This document shows, piece by piece, positions 1 to 11,031 of a stretch of 64,000 nucleotides of DNA. The position numbers and the translations under genes were made by a program. The first letter of the stretch is position 1. Each line of letters opens with the position of its first letter. The stretch spans positions 29,951,001 through 30,015,000 of the forward strand of contig OX344765.1 in NCBI GenBank assembly GCA_947034895.1, given 5' to 3'. The notes under the pieces are model-generated. The model was given only the letters and a program-made list of their open reading frames with translations, was not told the DNA's origin and made no database searches. The DNA is from Rhytidiadelphus loreus. Its lineage: Eukaryota > Streptophyta > Bryopsida > Hypnales > Hylocomiaceae.

Positions 1-830
1 AAAACAACAACATATATGGAGCCAATGGAGGATCTCAACAACCTCATACGCAAGCTTCACCATAAGATAAGTTATTAGGTCTTTTTTGCCTCATCCGTTC
101 CTTCATAGTCTATCAATTGCTAGTGAGGCCGAGAGCTAGAAGCAAGTAGAACTCGGTCAAGTCAAAATTGAGGGATAAATCTAAAAGTAGAGGCCTAGAG
201 GGGTCATAGTGGATGAAACACTAGTCAAATTCATCCATGAGGACCAAAATTGTAGAAATAACAAGTAAAAATGAAGAATAAAATTAGAAGTTAGTTTTGG
301 AAGATAAGATAGTAGTAATTAGTGGATGAAGTCTTAAGGGCCATAGTGGATGAAAAATAACCCAAGTCATCCACAAGGAACAAAAAAATTAAGAATAGGG
401 AGTAGAAACAACAAAAGATCAAGAAGTGAAATGACAAGCTAGTTTTTGAAGATAGGTTAGTAGTAATTAGTGGATGAAGTTTTAGGCACTAATTAATAAT
501 TAAAACTTCATCCTTCAATATCTCTTGTTAGAAAAATCAGATGGGAGAGTATTTTATGTTTTCAGAAATGGCATGATTTGCCCTACCACCTTAAGTGGCT
601 AAGATAGGGCTGCAACTACCCTACTCTCAAACCACCATGATTTTTCAGCCCCTCAAGTTAATTGTGGAGGTCCTTGTAGCTTGAATTAGAGTTCCTCTCT
701 TCTAAGGCAAGTTTGAACGATTAGGAAAATTAGAAAGATCCGTTGCTTGGAAGACACAATGGATTGCTGCTAGACACCCATAGGTAGAATCAGAAACCCC
801 AAGATCCCAAGAGCTTGGTTGTGTTCGTAT
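1..830. other. AT-rich intergenic DNA with a two-copy tandem repeat
   Basis: No coding signal is seen. Positions 204-340 and 342-480 are imperfect direct copies of one unit. Each copy begins with catagtggatgaa and ends with gtagtaattagtggatgaag. The remainder is unremarkable AT-rich sequence. Confidence 0.5.
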
Positions 831-3800
831 GGTCTCGACCCAGGGATGCTAGTATGTGAGCCTAAGAGCATGAGCCTGTGAGCCTCCAATTTTTTTTTTC
901 TTTTTAGAAATTATAAATCCATTGAGGACCTATGACCGTAGAATTAGATGAAAGGATGTATAGTCCGACTAAACAACAAATGAATATGCTACTAATGATT
1001 TTGTACCAAAACATTGAACCACGGGCCTTTATATAAATTTAAAGGATGAAAATGGTCCACCTATTTTATTTTATTTTTTTAACTATGCTTTAAATTTTTT
1101 AGAAATATCTTGAATATAAAAATAAAAAAATGAACATAGTAGATATATATTATACACCAAATAAATGTATTAATCCTTAATTTTCTAAATGACCATTTTG
1201 CTAATTGATGTCCCTTTTTTTTAACTATCTTTATTTAAATTTTATTTATTTATTAAATAAAAAACATTTTTAATAAATAAAAAACATGATTAATTCAATG
1301 GAAGTAGTTTAATTGAATTCTAAGTTAAATTTCATTTTCTAGAATTTCATAAAGTTCAATGGTGGAGTGTGATTTAAGATTCATGTTTTATTGTTCAATT
1401 TGGGCATAGGATGAAGTTTTAGGCATTGAATGAAATTGTTGCCACATCATACACACGTCAATTCAATTTGAGAAACAAGACAATAGAAATCAAATATCAA
1501 ATCATGAAAATAAAGTGATTAATGGCTGGAGGTAGTAAGGTGAAAAATTTCAGCATGCAATATATGGATTCTACTATAGGTGAAAGATAAGATTAGTGGA
1601 AAATAATTATTTTGAAGTATGCGGAAAAATAAATAAAATGAAGAGAAGGAATTGTCGAATTCAACAAGAATTAATTGAGCAAATTGTTGTAAAAAAATAA
1701 TTTTTTTAATACAAGTCGAAATGTTCAAAGATCAAATATAATCAAATAAATTCTCGATGAAAACCTAAAGGAAATTTTACAATGATACTTTGTGAGGATG
1801 GAGGGTAAAGAAGTGGTTTTATAATGAAATCCATTGTTCCTTATGAACCTTCAAAGGATATGGGATAATTTGAAGATTAAACTCCTACTAATCTTAAAGA
1901 TTAATATATCCCACATGCGTTGCTTCACCTCCTACCATCCAATTTGTATAAAGATCTTATCTTCTTCAATTTTATAAACATCCAAATAAGTGACTCTTGA
2001 GGCTTTGTGATGAACATTTTGGATTTTATTCAATATAATGTTGAATTTCCAAAATATTCAACATCAAAGTGCCAACCTTGTCCTTTACTTATGGTGGTAT
2101 GTAGAAAAAAAATTGTGGTTTTTCAAACCCCCGCTGTTAACGGCGGGGCTAACAAGGTCCATACAAGAAGCGAAGTTGGATCCTTTGAAAGCGTAGCCGT
2201 TAACGGCGGGGGGTAGCAAGGTCCATAAAAAAAACAAAGTTGCATCTCCAAAACCCCCACCGTTAACGGCGGGGGGTAACAAGGCTCATAAAAATAAAAA
2301 AATTGCATCTCCAAACCCCCGCCGTTAACGGCGGGGGGTAACAAGGTCCTTAAGAAAAATAAAGTTGCATCTCCAAAACCCCCACCGTTAACGGTGGGGG
2401 GTAACAAGGTCCATAAAAAAAACAAAGTTGCATCTCTATATCTCCTGCCGTTAACGACGGAGGGTAGAAAGGTCCATAAAAAAACAAAGTTGAATCCTCT
2501 AAAAGCGCAGCCGTTAACGGCAGGGGGTAGCAAGGTCCATCAAGGAAGCGAAGTTGGATCCTCTAAAAGCGCAGCCGTTAATGGCAGGGGGGTAGTAAGG
2601 GCCATCGAAGAAGCGAAGTTGGATCCTCTAAAAGCACAACCGTTAACGACAGGGGGGAGCAAGGGCCATCGAAAAAACGAAGTTGGATCCTCTAAAAGCA
2701 TAGCCGTTAACGGCGGGGGGTAGCAAGAGCCATCGAAGAAGCAAAGTTGGATCCTCTAAAAGCACAACTGTTAACGGCGAGGGTAGCAAGGTTCATTGAA
2801 GAAGCAAAGTTGAATCCTCTAAAAGCGTAGCCGTTAACAACAGAGGATAGTAAAGAATACATGAACTATAGTGTTTGACTAAATCCTAACATTTGTTGCC
2901 CTAAATTGCAACCCTGAAAATTGCACCTGTCAACGACTGGGGTAGCAAGGCACCTTAAAATCTTTGAAATCTAAACATTTCAAACTAAATTTCAAGATGC
3001 TATTGTAGTTTTGAGGTCATAAATGACTCAATATGCATCTGTTTTTTATATGCTATATACCGTTGGAATCGTGCTTTCAAAGTGCAATAAATGATATAAA
3101 GTTTCAAAATTTGTCTTTAATAAAAAATTACACATACATTCAAAGTTAATATCAATTGGGGTAATTATTTCCTTACTATCTTGTTTGAACTTCTAGCATG
3201 TAGGTGCTATTATTATATTTTTGTTTGGTACAAACCCTAACCAGAAGGTTTATAATATTACACTTTGCAATTTTCCATGAACTTGTACTTGTCCTCATTA
3301 TGGAAATATAAATGAGGCCTCTATTGGAAAACGTGACATGTACATAAACTACAAACACGTTTATTATATCTTTCATTATTTGTGTAAATTTGATTATAAG
3401 ATAGACACATTCATCTACGCTCCTACCTTCAACTTAGATGAAATAAAGCAAGTAATTGTTGTTGCTAGAATCATCAAGACATGTGAGTATTCAAGTTAGT
3501 TGGTAGATAATAGCATAATATGAAGTAGATACGTAGTATCAATATATTATCTTCAAAATCTCTAAATTCAAGTAAAAAAGTATTATTTTCATATTCCAAT
3601 ATGTATTCTTTGTTGCAATGAAAGAATATTTTATTATGTACACAATGCTCTACATCCTACAATATTTTCACTGCATTTGTTTTCCTCTTATCTTTAGAAT
3701 TCACTATAAATTATATGTAATCTCACTTGATCAATCCACCCTCAAACAACCTCTTAGAATGTAATACGAGATGTAATATAAACTTCAAAACATGCAATAG

Positions 3801-4042
3801 CACCAACTTCCCAAGCTTTTAGATATAAAATCCACGGGCATAGGTCCCATGGTAATAGGTCATTTCTTCTCTAGACATAGCAATTTTGGTGAAAAAAAAT
3901 CAGTCTTTTAACTTTTTAATCAAAAATATTTACAAATTACATCATATTTTACATTTCTAGGCTCTAGGCTCACATAATCCCTGCTCACCGCTCTTAGGCT
4001 CACGCTCACACGCTCACATGCTAGCGTCGTTGGGTCTCGACC
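831..4042. mobile_element. Non-autonomous MULE-like TIR element, about 3.2 kb
   Basis: Two identical direct 10-bp copies of ggtctcgacc (831-840 and 4033-4042) flank inverted termini. The left end reads cagggatgctagtatgtgag from 841. The right end, read on the minus strand from 4032, is caacgacgctagcatgtgag. Both termini continue into runs of GAGCCT/GAGCGT motifs. A 9-11 bp target duplication with TIRs is typical of Mutator-like elements. No transposase ORF is visible inside, so the copy would be non-autonomous. The interior holds the palindromic minisatellite at 2120-2860 and otherwise AT-rich sequence. A related terminus (atgtgagcctaggatcttga) recurs near 19207. Assignment to MULE is inference from TSD length and TIRs only. 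Confidence 0.5.
2120..2860. repeat. 63-bp minisatellite, 12 units, each centred on CCGTTAACGG
   Basis: Twelve units are recognised by a central GTTAAC at 2136, 2199, 2262, 2324, 2387, 2450, 2513, 2577 (as gttaat), 2642, 2706, 2770 and 2833. The spacing is 62-65 bp. A degenerate thirteenth unit lies near 2930. Each unit has a GC-rich palindrome followed by an A-rich spacer resembling aacaaggtccataaaa and caaagttg. The best palindrome is 2316-2337, a perfect 22-bp inverted repeat. The core CCGTTAACGG carries the MYB half-site TAACGG on both strands. The array differs sharply from its AT-rich surroundings. Open frames across it are by-products of the period being near a multiple of three. Confidence 0.9.
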
Positions 4043-5601
4043 TTGAAGAGGAAGTTTGTGCGTGACTAGCTTCCCGACGATTGTAATTGTCACAAAGTTC
4101 ATGATCTACCAAAGATGGGTAAATAAGCGCTCACACAACACAAGATATTCATGAAGGACTTGGCTATGCAAAATGGATATATTATGTGTGACACATTTGT
4201 ACATCACCATGATGTTAGAAACCTCACAAAGGTTTTCAAATAAGCATTGTGGTAGAAGCACTTTAGCAACCTCAAAAGTGTAAAAATGTAGGTTGAAGAG
4301 AACCTTGATTATATGTTTTCTATAATGAACTCATTCTCTTTGACCTCAATCACAAGAAACAAGATGACAAACCTTTCACATTAGGTATCCAAATACCTTG
4401 GCAACTTGAAATGCTACTAAAATTCGGCCATAATAGTGCATTGTCCTTTGGCACTACCTTTGGAACTTCAGAAATAAGGGTAAAAACTTTCCATTTCCTA
4501 ATTCATTCTCGAATTTATTGTCTCTTTTCTCTCCCTAAGTCCTATTGGTAGTGGAAAGTGTCACACCGAAATGCTAACTACCTTAAACCAATGCACTACC
4601 CACTATATATAGTCATGGTGTTCAATGAATAGAAGAATGAGATTTTTGTAGCCTTTTTACATTTCCCAATGTCATGAAAAAGATGACATGTTGACAGTGA
4701 TATGTTTTATTTGAGTTGTAGAAGCGAGTTCAAGAGGTAAAATTGACTAACACCAATCTCCATCACAATGGACAACACTCAAGTGGAAATTAATGTTCTT
4801 CAATAAACCTCAACCCCTATTATACTAAATATTCCTATGCTAGATTATTGAATCTATCTGTAATCCATTTCAATACTTTGTCCTTAGAATTGCTATGCCC
4901 TATAGACTTATTCATGTCATTTGGAGGATGAAGTTGCTAGTTTTACATTTATATGTATGCTCTTCATGCTTTGTGTTCTCCACATAATTTGGATTCCTCA
5001 ATGTCATTAGTATTGTGTACTTTTGTATACCATTTTGAATATTTAACATGATTTGACTTTCTTTGTTGTGTATTCAAAAGCTTTTAACTTGGAAGCAGTA
5101 TTTTTGTGCGTATTTGTGGTACATTTACAAGTTTGACACAAGAATGTTGTGAAGAAAATTTCCATTGTTGGAGAACGTTCCCATGTCTTGAATGCCTTTG
5201 AAAACATAATGTTCGAGAAAAGGCTCGGTATAGACAACAATCATGTCCAATGGGCATGGGACTAGGTGGATGCTCTCACCACTAAGCAACCCAATGCTGC
5301 AAGGTTTATGAAATACATACAAAAAAATTGGTGGAACAAGACTAGTATGTGGTGCAATTGCAACTACATGATTCTTCATGTCGGGTAGAATACAAATGCA
5401 ATCATTGAGTCATACCATAGAAACCTCAAGAGCACTTTGAAACACCTTGTGAATGTTTTGATGGTTGCAGATTTGATTGGCTAATCTACTAGCCACCTTG
5501 TTGGTGATGTTGTTAAGCAATACTAATATGCAATACATTGCAAACTTTTTAGATTCATGAGGAACAAGAACCAAGAGTGTATTGTTGCAAACGCTATTCA
5601 C
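4043..5601. other. Intergenic DNA without recognisable gene
   Basis: Short open frames on the minus strand at 5125-5379 and 5410-5616 resemble no family I know and are separated by stops. No repeat family recognised elsewhere in the window was identified here. Confidence 0.4.
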
Positions 5602-5730
5602 TACTGGAGAATTCAATTTTTTTGTTGATTTGGTTCACTTTTTTGTTCAATTAGACAGTCATCTATTGATTTGAACAAAAACCAACAAAAAAGTGCACCA
5701 AATCAACAAAAAAAATTCAATTTTCTAGTA
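5602..5730. mobile_element. Small hairpin MITE, about 129 bp
   Basis: The two halves are inverted copies. The left side reads actggagaattcaatttttt and the right side, on the minus strand, reads actagaaaattgaatttttt. The similarity continues through gttgatttgg inward. The flanking bases are ta on both sides, compatible with a TA duplication. It has no coding capacity. Confidence 0.5.
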
Positions 5731-5869
5731 TTGATTTTTGTACATATGAAATACTAAATTATTTTATGACAAATTTTTCTAGATGGTGAGGACTTAGTTC
5801 TTGTTGCCTTACTCAACCACCAATTGAAAGTGTGGCCTATGCATAGACCTATACCTGCTCCAACATAGC

Positions 5870-6195
5870 TAATAAAGTTTGAATCCTCTTAGAACATAAG
5901 TTGAGAAGTAAAATTTGTGTTTTCTTGGACAATTCTATACCATATTTTATTAGTTATATACATGCCAAATTTCAAAAGTCAATGAGGGTTTTAGCAAAAG
6001 ATGCCCCCTCCAATGCCTAAATTGCTAAAACTGCCCCAAATTTTTGGAGCAACACAACTTTTGATCCAAGTACCTAATTGGAAAAAAATTCATATTCTCA
6101 TTAAAGGGATACATGTATCAAAATTTTGTTAACATTCAATCAAAATTGATTTCATAGGACCCTACGTATGTAAGTTTTCAAGTGTCCGTTGAACA
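5870..6195. repeat. Dispersed repeat, copy 1
   Basis: This stretch is similar to 9985-10278. Shared segments include gactcctcttagaa-like starts, a run resembling caacataacttttgaccc, cacctaataggaaaaaaatt, and attcaatcaaaattgattt against atctaactaaagttgactt. The copies are diverged and no termini are recognised. Confidence 0.45.
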
Positions 6196-6212
6196 ACCCT
6201 AGGGCCATGTAA

Positions 6213-6556
6213 CTACACTAAAAAGGATATTTAGTGTTGGCAACACTATTTGCGAACCATGACACTAAATATCATTTACCCTACTAAAGTAAGTAACACT
6301 AAATGTAATTTCTAACACTAAAAGTACTCTATGGTAAATTTGAAATATGAAGAGGTTCACATTTAGTGTTAGATTTCAGATTTCAGATTTAGTGGGTCAG
6401 ATTTTAGATTTTAGATTTTACATTTAGTGTTACAAAGGCGGCGCATTGAAGTTTAGCACTACACTAATCGTCCTAAAATTGACATTTAGTGTAGGGTCAA
6501 GTAGGGTGGTAATTACACTAAATGTAATCCAACACTAAATATCCTTTTTAGTGTAG
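6213..6556. mobile_element. CACTA-like MITE, copy 1 (344 bp)
   Basis: A 28-bp perfect terminal inverted repeat begins ctacactaaaaaggatattt on the left and reads the same on the minus strand from 6556. The interior is rich in further copies of tttagtgt/acactaaa. A second, shorter member with the same architecture is at 31199-31475. No clear target duplication is seen. The CACTA assignment rests only on the CACTA motif within the terminus. Confidence 0.65.
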
Positions 6557-6659
6557 TGGAATATAATTGTCCAATTGTTGCCTTTACTTGTTCACAAAAT
6601 TCAATTTTTTTCATCAAATAAAAGATTGGCAATATCATAGAAATGTAGTTGTGACATAA

Positions 6660-6880
6660 AGAGTGAACACTCCTTGAAGTCTAGGTTTTGGATGATGAAC
6701 AACAAGCTAGATTGATGTTTTATCTATACAAGTTTTCATTCATCTAAAGTAATGTTGGTATCTATATAAATTCAACGTTCCTCTATGACCTTTTTTATGA
6801 AGTAGATAGAATATGTTTGTACAAAAATATAAGCAAAAATTTGCAAAAATTCAAAAAAGGATTTGGTCGCCAAAGGATTA
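6660..6880 (-). mobile_element. Degenerate copy of the 229-bp TTAA-flanked element
   Basis: It retains fragments of the family seen at 14124, 28303, 29361 and 34072: a tggatgatgaacaa stretch, agttttcattcatctaa, acaaaaatataagcaaaaat and caaaaaaggat in the same order. The termini are eroded. Confidence 0.35.
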
Positions 6881-7790
6881 ATGTAACACTCTATATATTT
6901 TAGTTTTGGAATTGAATGTTTTGAAAGCCCCAACTCCCACATTGCCACAATTGAATCAATAATACTATTAGATATTGAGGCACTTGTGGCCTTGACTTAG
7001 TGGCTTTAGCCTTGACACACATGTGAGGTGGTCAAGGATTCAAACCCAAGCATTGGTGGGGCATTTACCACCATATTCTTGCCAACTAGGGTAGAGGCAA
7101 ATGACCTTGTCATCATACATATGGGGACTTGAAAATTTCTCAAGAAAAGAACCTGTTGTTTCTTTATTACAAGGTCTACCTTGTAACAAAGGCATCAAGG
7201 ATGGAATTCACCATCTAAGTCCTTGAGCCGCCTTTCCCATCAAATGCTTCATTCACACCGGTCTTTTATACTAAAGTTACCCTTCTTCTACTACTAGATA
7301 TTAGAGTTAATTGTAAAGTGTGCGCAATGAAGGATGAGGAGTTGGAGTTTGAGAAAAACACAAGACAAAACTCCTTGAATTGAGCACCCAAACTTGGTCT
7401 AAGGTAGTTTGCTCTAAAAGCAACCATGTTCTAAATGCAATCCCTATCTAAGAATGAGTGACATGTTGCTTGAATTATCTATTACTATCAATGATGAGTT
7501 AGGTAGGTTTAAATGGTCACTATAAGAGCAGACTACCTTAATGGAGTTCGGTTGTGTTTCTTTTGAACAATTCTTAGTTAAACCTTCCTCTAACACTCCT
7601 TCTACAAACTAGGGTTCACTTTATGGTTAACTCTAAGTATTGTATTTATTAGTTTCATTGCTTTCCTTCTTTGCTTAGTAAGGTATCATTTCCAATCTTT
7701 GCTTCCAGTTTACAGTTTGCATTTCATTTGACACCCAAGTGAAGTCAAAATTTGAATGTTTGCATGATTAGATAATTTTAATTTTACAAG
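6881..7790. other. Intergenic DNA, nothing recognised
   Basis: Mixed AT-rich sequence with no ORF, RNA gene or repeat that I can identify. Confidence 0.4.
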
Positions 7791-8460
7791 GAAATTAAAG
7801 TCCGTAGTTCCACTGCGCAGCAATATAATAACCGCTGCAGGAGTGTAAGTTACAAAATCCAGCTAACTTATGAACAGACCTCTGCTGCAGGAAGTTAAGT
7901 TACCAACATTCTCCTCGCTCGCGCGCTCAGGTGCATGATACGGCGCGGATGTCTTTGCGGCTGCTTCCTTACACCCACTAGCTAGAACCACTCAAGCGCG
8001 CAACGCTGGTGCTGTGTCCCAAATGGATGCGCAGTTCCAGGTGCACTTGCATGCCAAACTAGCTATATACCGATCTCCCCATTCAAATTCGCTTCCGGCC
8101 GATCCCAAACATTTTCCTCAAATCCGCCTGCCTGCCGGCCTCCACTCACTTCAATTGCTTTGCTTGCTTGTAATATAAGTTGCGCATGCATGCGGCGGTG
8201 ATCAGGTGCATGCTGAGATTGAGCGAGGTTGTGGACCGATCGACGTGTGGCCCATGTGGACATCGCATTCGCTCGATCTTCCGTCTGTCTAAGTTAACTG
8301 AATTTGTAAGGCCACGATCTTGAGAAGCCTTGAGAGCTTGAATTCCGTCGGGTACGTTCAGGTGACAGTTACTCTAAGCACGTACCCCGCCACTCTTTCT
8401 GGCAGGCTATAAGTTAAGTTAAGTTCCGTTCCGTTCCTGTACAGACATGCAACTGGAATT
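7790..8460. other. GC-richer island without an ORF
   Basis: Base composition rises clearly above the surroundings, with CpG-rich runs such as cgctcgcgcgctcagg. A TATA-like ctatatacc lies near 8064 and RY-type catgcatgc near 8186. No open frame longer than about 66 codons exists and none resembles a protein. It could be a promoter or non-coding transcript, or a relic of a lost gene. Comparable islands occur at 13690-13910 and 20110-20530. Confidence 0.4.
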
Positions 8461-8621
8461 TCATGACGTGATCCAAAGGTTTGGTCATGGATTTTCGACA
8501 CTCAGTCATTTCGATCCAATTTGCTGGCCATGGGAACGATTCATGATTGCTGTCAAAGATGCTCTCTCTGCCCTGGAGACTCTGGGTTTTTTTTTGCAAC
8601 CAAACTATTGAGACTGATGTA

Positions 8622-8909
8622 TAAGGTGGGTACCTCCAAAACCACCACTTTTTGCTCGTGTGCATAGTTACTATTATTAGACTAGTCAAATCTCCATGTT
8701 TTTTTGTTGGCAAGTGAAGGAGGTTCCAACGCACCAAAGAATGCAACATTTGAATACAATATGCAAAAGTTATGAAGGGTCAAAGTTTTTTTTATAGATA
8801 TTCTAAAATCGATTCTTCCACATAGGTACATATTAATTTTGGAGATGTACATAGATTGAGTGATGATGGCAGTTTTAGGCGAGGCGCAATTTTGGGTGTA
8901 CCCACCTTA
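8622..8909 (-). mobile_element. TA-flanked MITE of the AGGTGGGTAC family, copy 1
   Basis: The termini are taaggtgggtacctcc and gggtgtacccacctta, giving TIR AGGTGGGTAC with TA on both sides. The interior contains the family landmarks in inverse order: gcaagtgaaggaggttccaa, acaatatgcaaaagttatga and ggtacatattaattttggag. Other members lie at 9172, 12530, 12908, 13317, 14810, 20850, 22167, 28532, 41003 and probably 38211. Confidence 0.8.
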
Positions 8910-9171
8910 GTTAGAAAGCAAAAGAATAAACCCAGGGACTAAGCAGAGCTATCTACAACTGCATTTATGACTTGATTTTTAGTCATTCAAGAATTACAAA
9001 AAATTCGGGACTTCTTTAAGGCTGCAAGGGTTGGACCAATAGTCTAAATAGAAAATTAATATTTTTTTTTTAGATTGTTGATCCAACTCTTGCAACCCTA
9101 TAGAGGCCCCATTTTCTCTCTAATGACATTGATGCAAAGTTGAGAATTTTGTAGTCATTGTTGACAAGTCA

Positions 9172-9457
9172 TAAGGTGGGTACACCCAAACTCACACCCT
9201 CCCTAAAATTGCCATCATCACTATGTATACATCTCCAAAATCAATATGTACCTAAGTATGTGGAAGATACTATTTTAGAATATCTATACAAAGAAAAATT
9301 TGACCCTTCATAACTTTTGCATACAATATCCAAATGTCATGTTCATTAGTGTGCTCGCACCTTCTTTCACTAGCCAACAAGAAAATATGGAAATTTGATC
9401 AATCTAATAACTAGGCACAATAATAAAAAGTGGCAATTTTGGAGGGTGCCCAAGTTA
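9172..9457 (+). mobile_element. TA-flanked MITE, copy 2
   Basis: The left end taaggtgggtacacccaaa is intact. The interior includes acatctccaaaatcaatatg, cataacttttgcatacaata and ccaacaagaaaatatgg. The right TIR is eroded to gggtgcccaagtta. It is opposite in orientation to the copy at 8622, about 260 bp away. Confidence 0.75.
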
Positions 9458-9984
9458 GCAAACAAATCCTTGTGGAGAATGCAGTCATTTAGGACACTTG
9501 GGTTGTTCATCATCTACAGATTTACTTAGAAGCTCATCAACTCACTGTGCGAGTCGCTTGCCATCTACTAGTTAACCTCCTCAAATGAGAGATTATAAAA
9601 GATAACTACATGTAATAGCATCTTTAGAAGCATTTGGGAATTTTTGCTAGTAAGGAAAATGCTTACAATTGTTCAATCTTACTGGCCTTTGGAAAGAAAA
9701 TGCTATGTTTTGGATGCTATGCCAATATATTATGAATCTTCAAAGTCTTGATTGTATGTTTATATCAAATTGAATTAAGGCTCGAATTGTGTTTCACTGT
9801 CACTTCTCAGGGCAGTGAGAAAAAATGAATAAAAAAGTTTTTCTTTCAGAATTCAACCATCTAAATTTGTACTAGACTACTATAGAATGTGTGAAAAAAA
9901 ATTCAGAAACTTTGACTAGTATAGAGATTGAAAGATTATAATGTTTGAGTTGGAAGAAAAAGCTTTTTTCCGACCTTGCTCAAC

Positions 9985-10278
9985 ATGGCCAACTAACTTT
10001 GACTCCTCTTAGAATGAAATTTTGTCACTAAACATGGTTATTTTTTTAATATTTTCATCTTGTATCATGTAAGCTACATACCTATCAAATTTTGAAATTA
10101 GAAGAGGAGTTTTGCACAGTTGTTTGGGATTTTTCAAAAAGTTAAGGGCAACATAACTTTTGACCCTAGCTTTTGACCCATGCACCTAATAGGAAAAAAA
10201 TTGCATTTCCACTAAGAGATACATACTTAGACCTTCTATCAAAATTCTGTGAACATCTAACTAAAGTTGACTTTGTGC
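9985..10278. repeat. Dispersed repeat, copy 2
   Basis: This is the homologue of 5870-6195. It directly abuts the left end of the foldback element at 10279. Confidence 0.45.
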
Positions 10279-11031
10279 TTAACCCCTAAAGGTCCAAACA
10301 CCATTTTTTGGCAACATAGTGATTTTGGGCAACTCACTATGAATGGAATTTTTATTTTTTTTCTTTGGAAAATTCACACAACATGTGTGTGCAAAATAGC
10401 TTTAAGGACCAACAATTTTCATAACTTTTGACTACATGGTTACATAGTTATTGCATGATATGTAATTTTCAATAGTCAATGGACAACCTGAATAGTCTTA
10501 AAAACTTCTTTAAAAACCACTTTTTTTTAAAATAAAAAATCGAAATAGGTTTTTTAGATTTATATGTACATTTAAAGCTTTGAATCATTCCATTTTGCTT
10601 AATGAGATGAAAGTTACGAGGAGTTTTAGTTTGCGGGTAGGTATGGCATCCAGAGATTCCATAACTACTTGCAAACTAAAACTCCTTGTAACTTTCATCT
10701 CATTAATCAAAATGGAATGATTTAAAGCTTTACATGTACATATAAATCTAAAAAAACTATTTCGATTTTTTATTTCTTAAAAAAGTGGTTTTTAAAGAAG
10801 TTTTTTAGACTTCCCAACAGGCCAAGGTACTCACTTCTTGATGAAAATTATATATCATGCAATAACTTTTTAATCATGAAGTCAAAAGTTATGAAATTTT
10901 TTGCACCTTAAAGATACTCCTTAGGCACATGTTGTGTGAAATTTTCAAAGAAAAAAAGAAAAAATTGCTTGTGGTGACTACCCAAAATCACTATGTTGCC
11001 TAAAAATGGTGTTTGGACCTTTAGGAGTTAA
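10279..11031. mobile_element. 753-bp foldback element, almost entirely one hairpin, TTAA at both ends
   Basis: The left end is TTAA-cccctaaaggtccaaa and the right end is tttggacctttaggag-TTAA. The two halves are inverted copies over their full length, about 370 bp each, for example atgagatgaaagttacgagg near 10610 against the same run on the minus strand near 10700. They are separated by a loop of only about 12 nt (catccagagatt). A right-half relative with the same segments lies in 54090-54573. It has no coding capacity. The termini belong to the TTAA/CCCCTAAA group found throughout the window. A transcript across it would fold into long dsRNA. Confidence 0.85.

Noticed and set aside
2123..2723. 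Open frames of 109 and 136 codons across the minisatellite
   Set aside because: They arise because the period is near a multiple of three; the products are internal repeats without known domain.
2120..2860. CRISPR-like array
   Set aside because: Units are whole 63-bp repeats with related spacers, not short repeats with unique spacers, and the surroundings are plant nuclear DNA.
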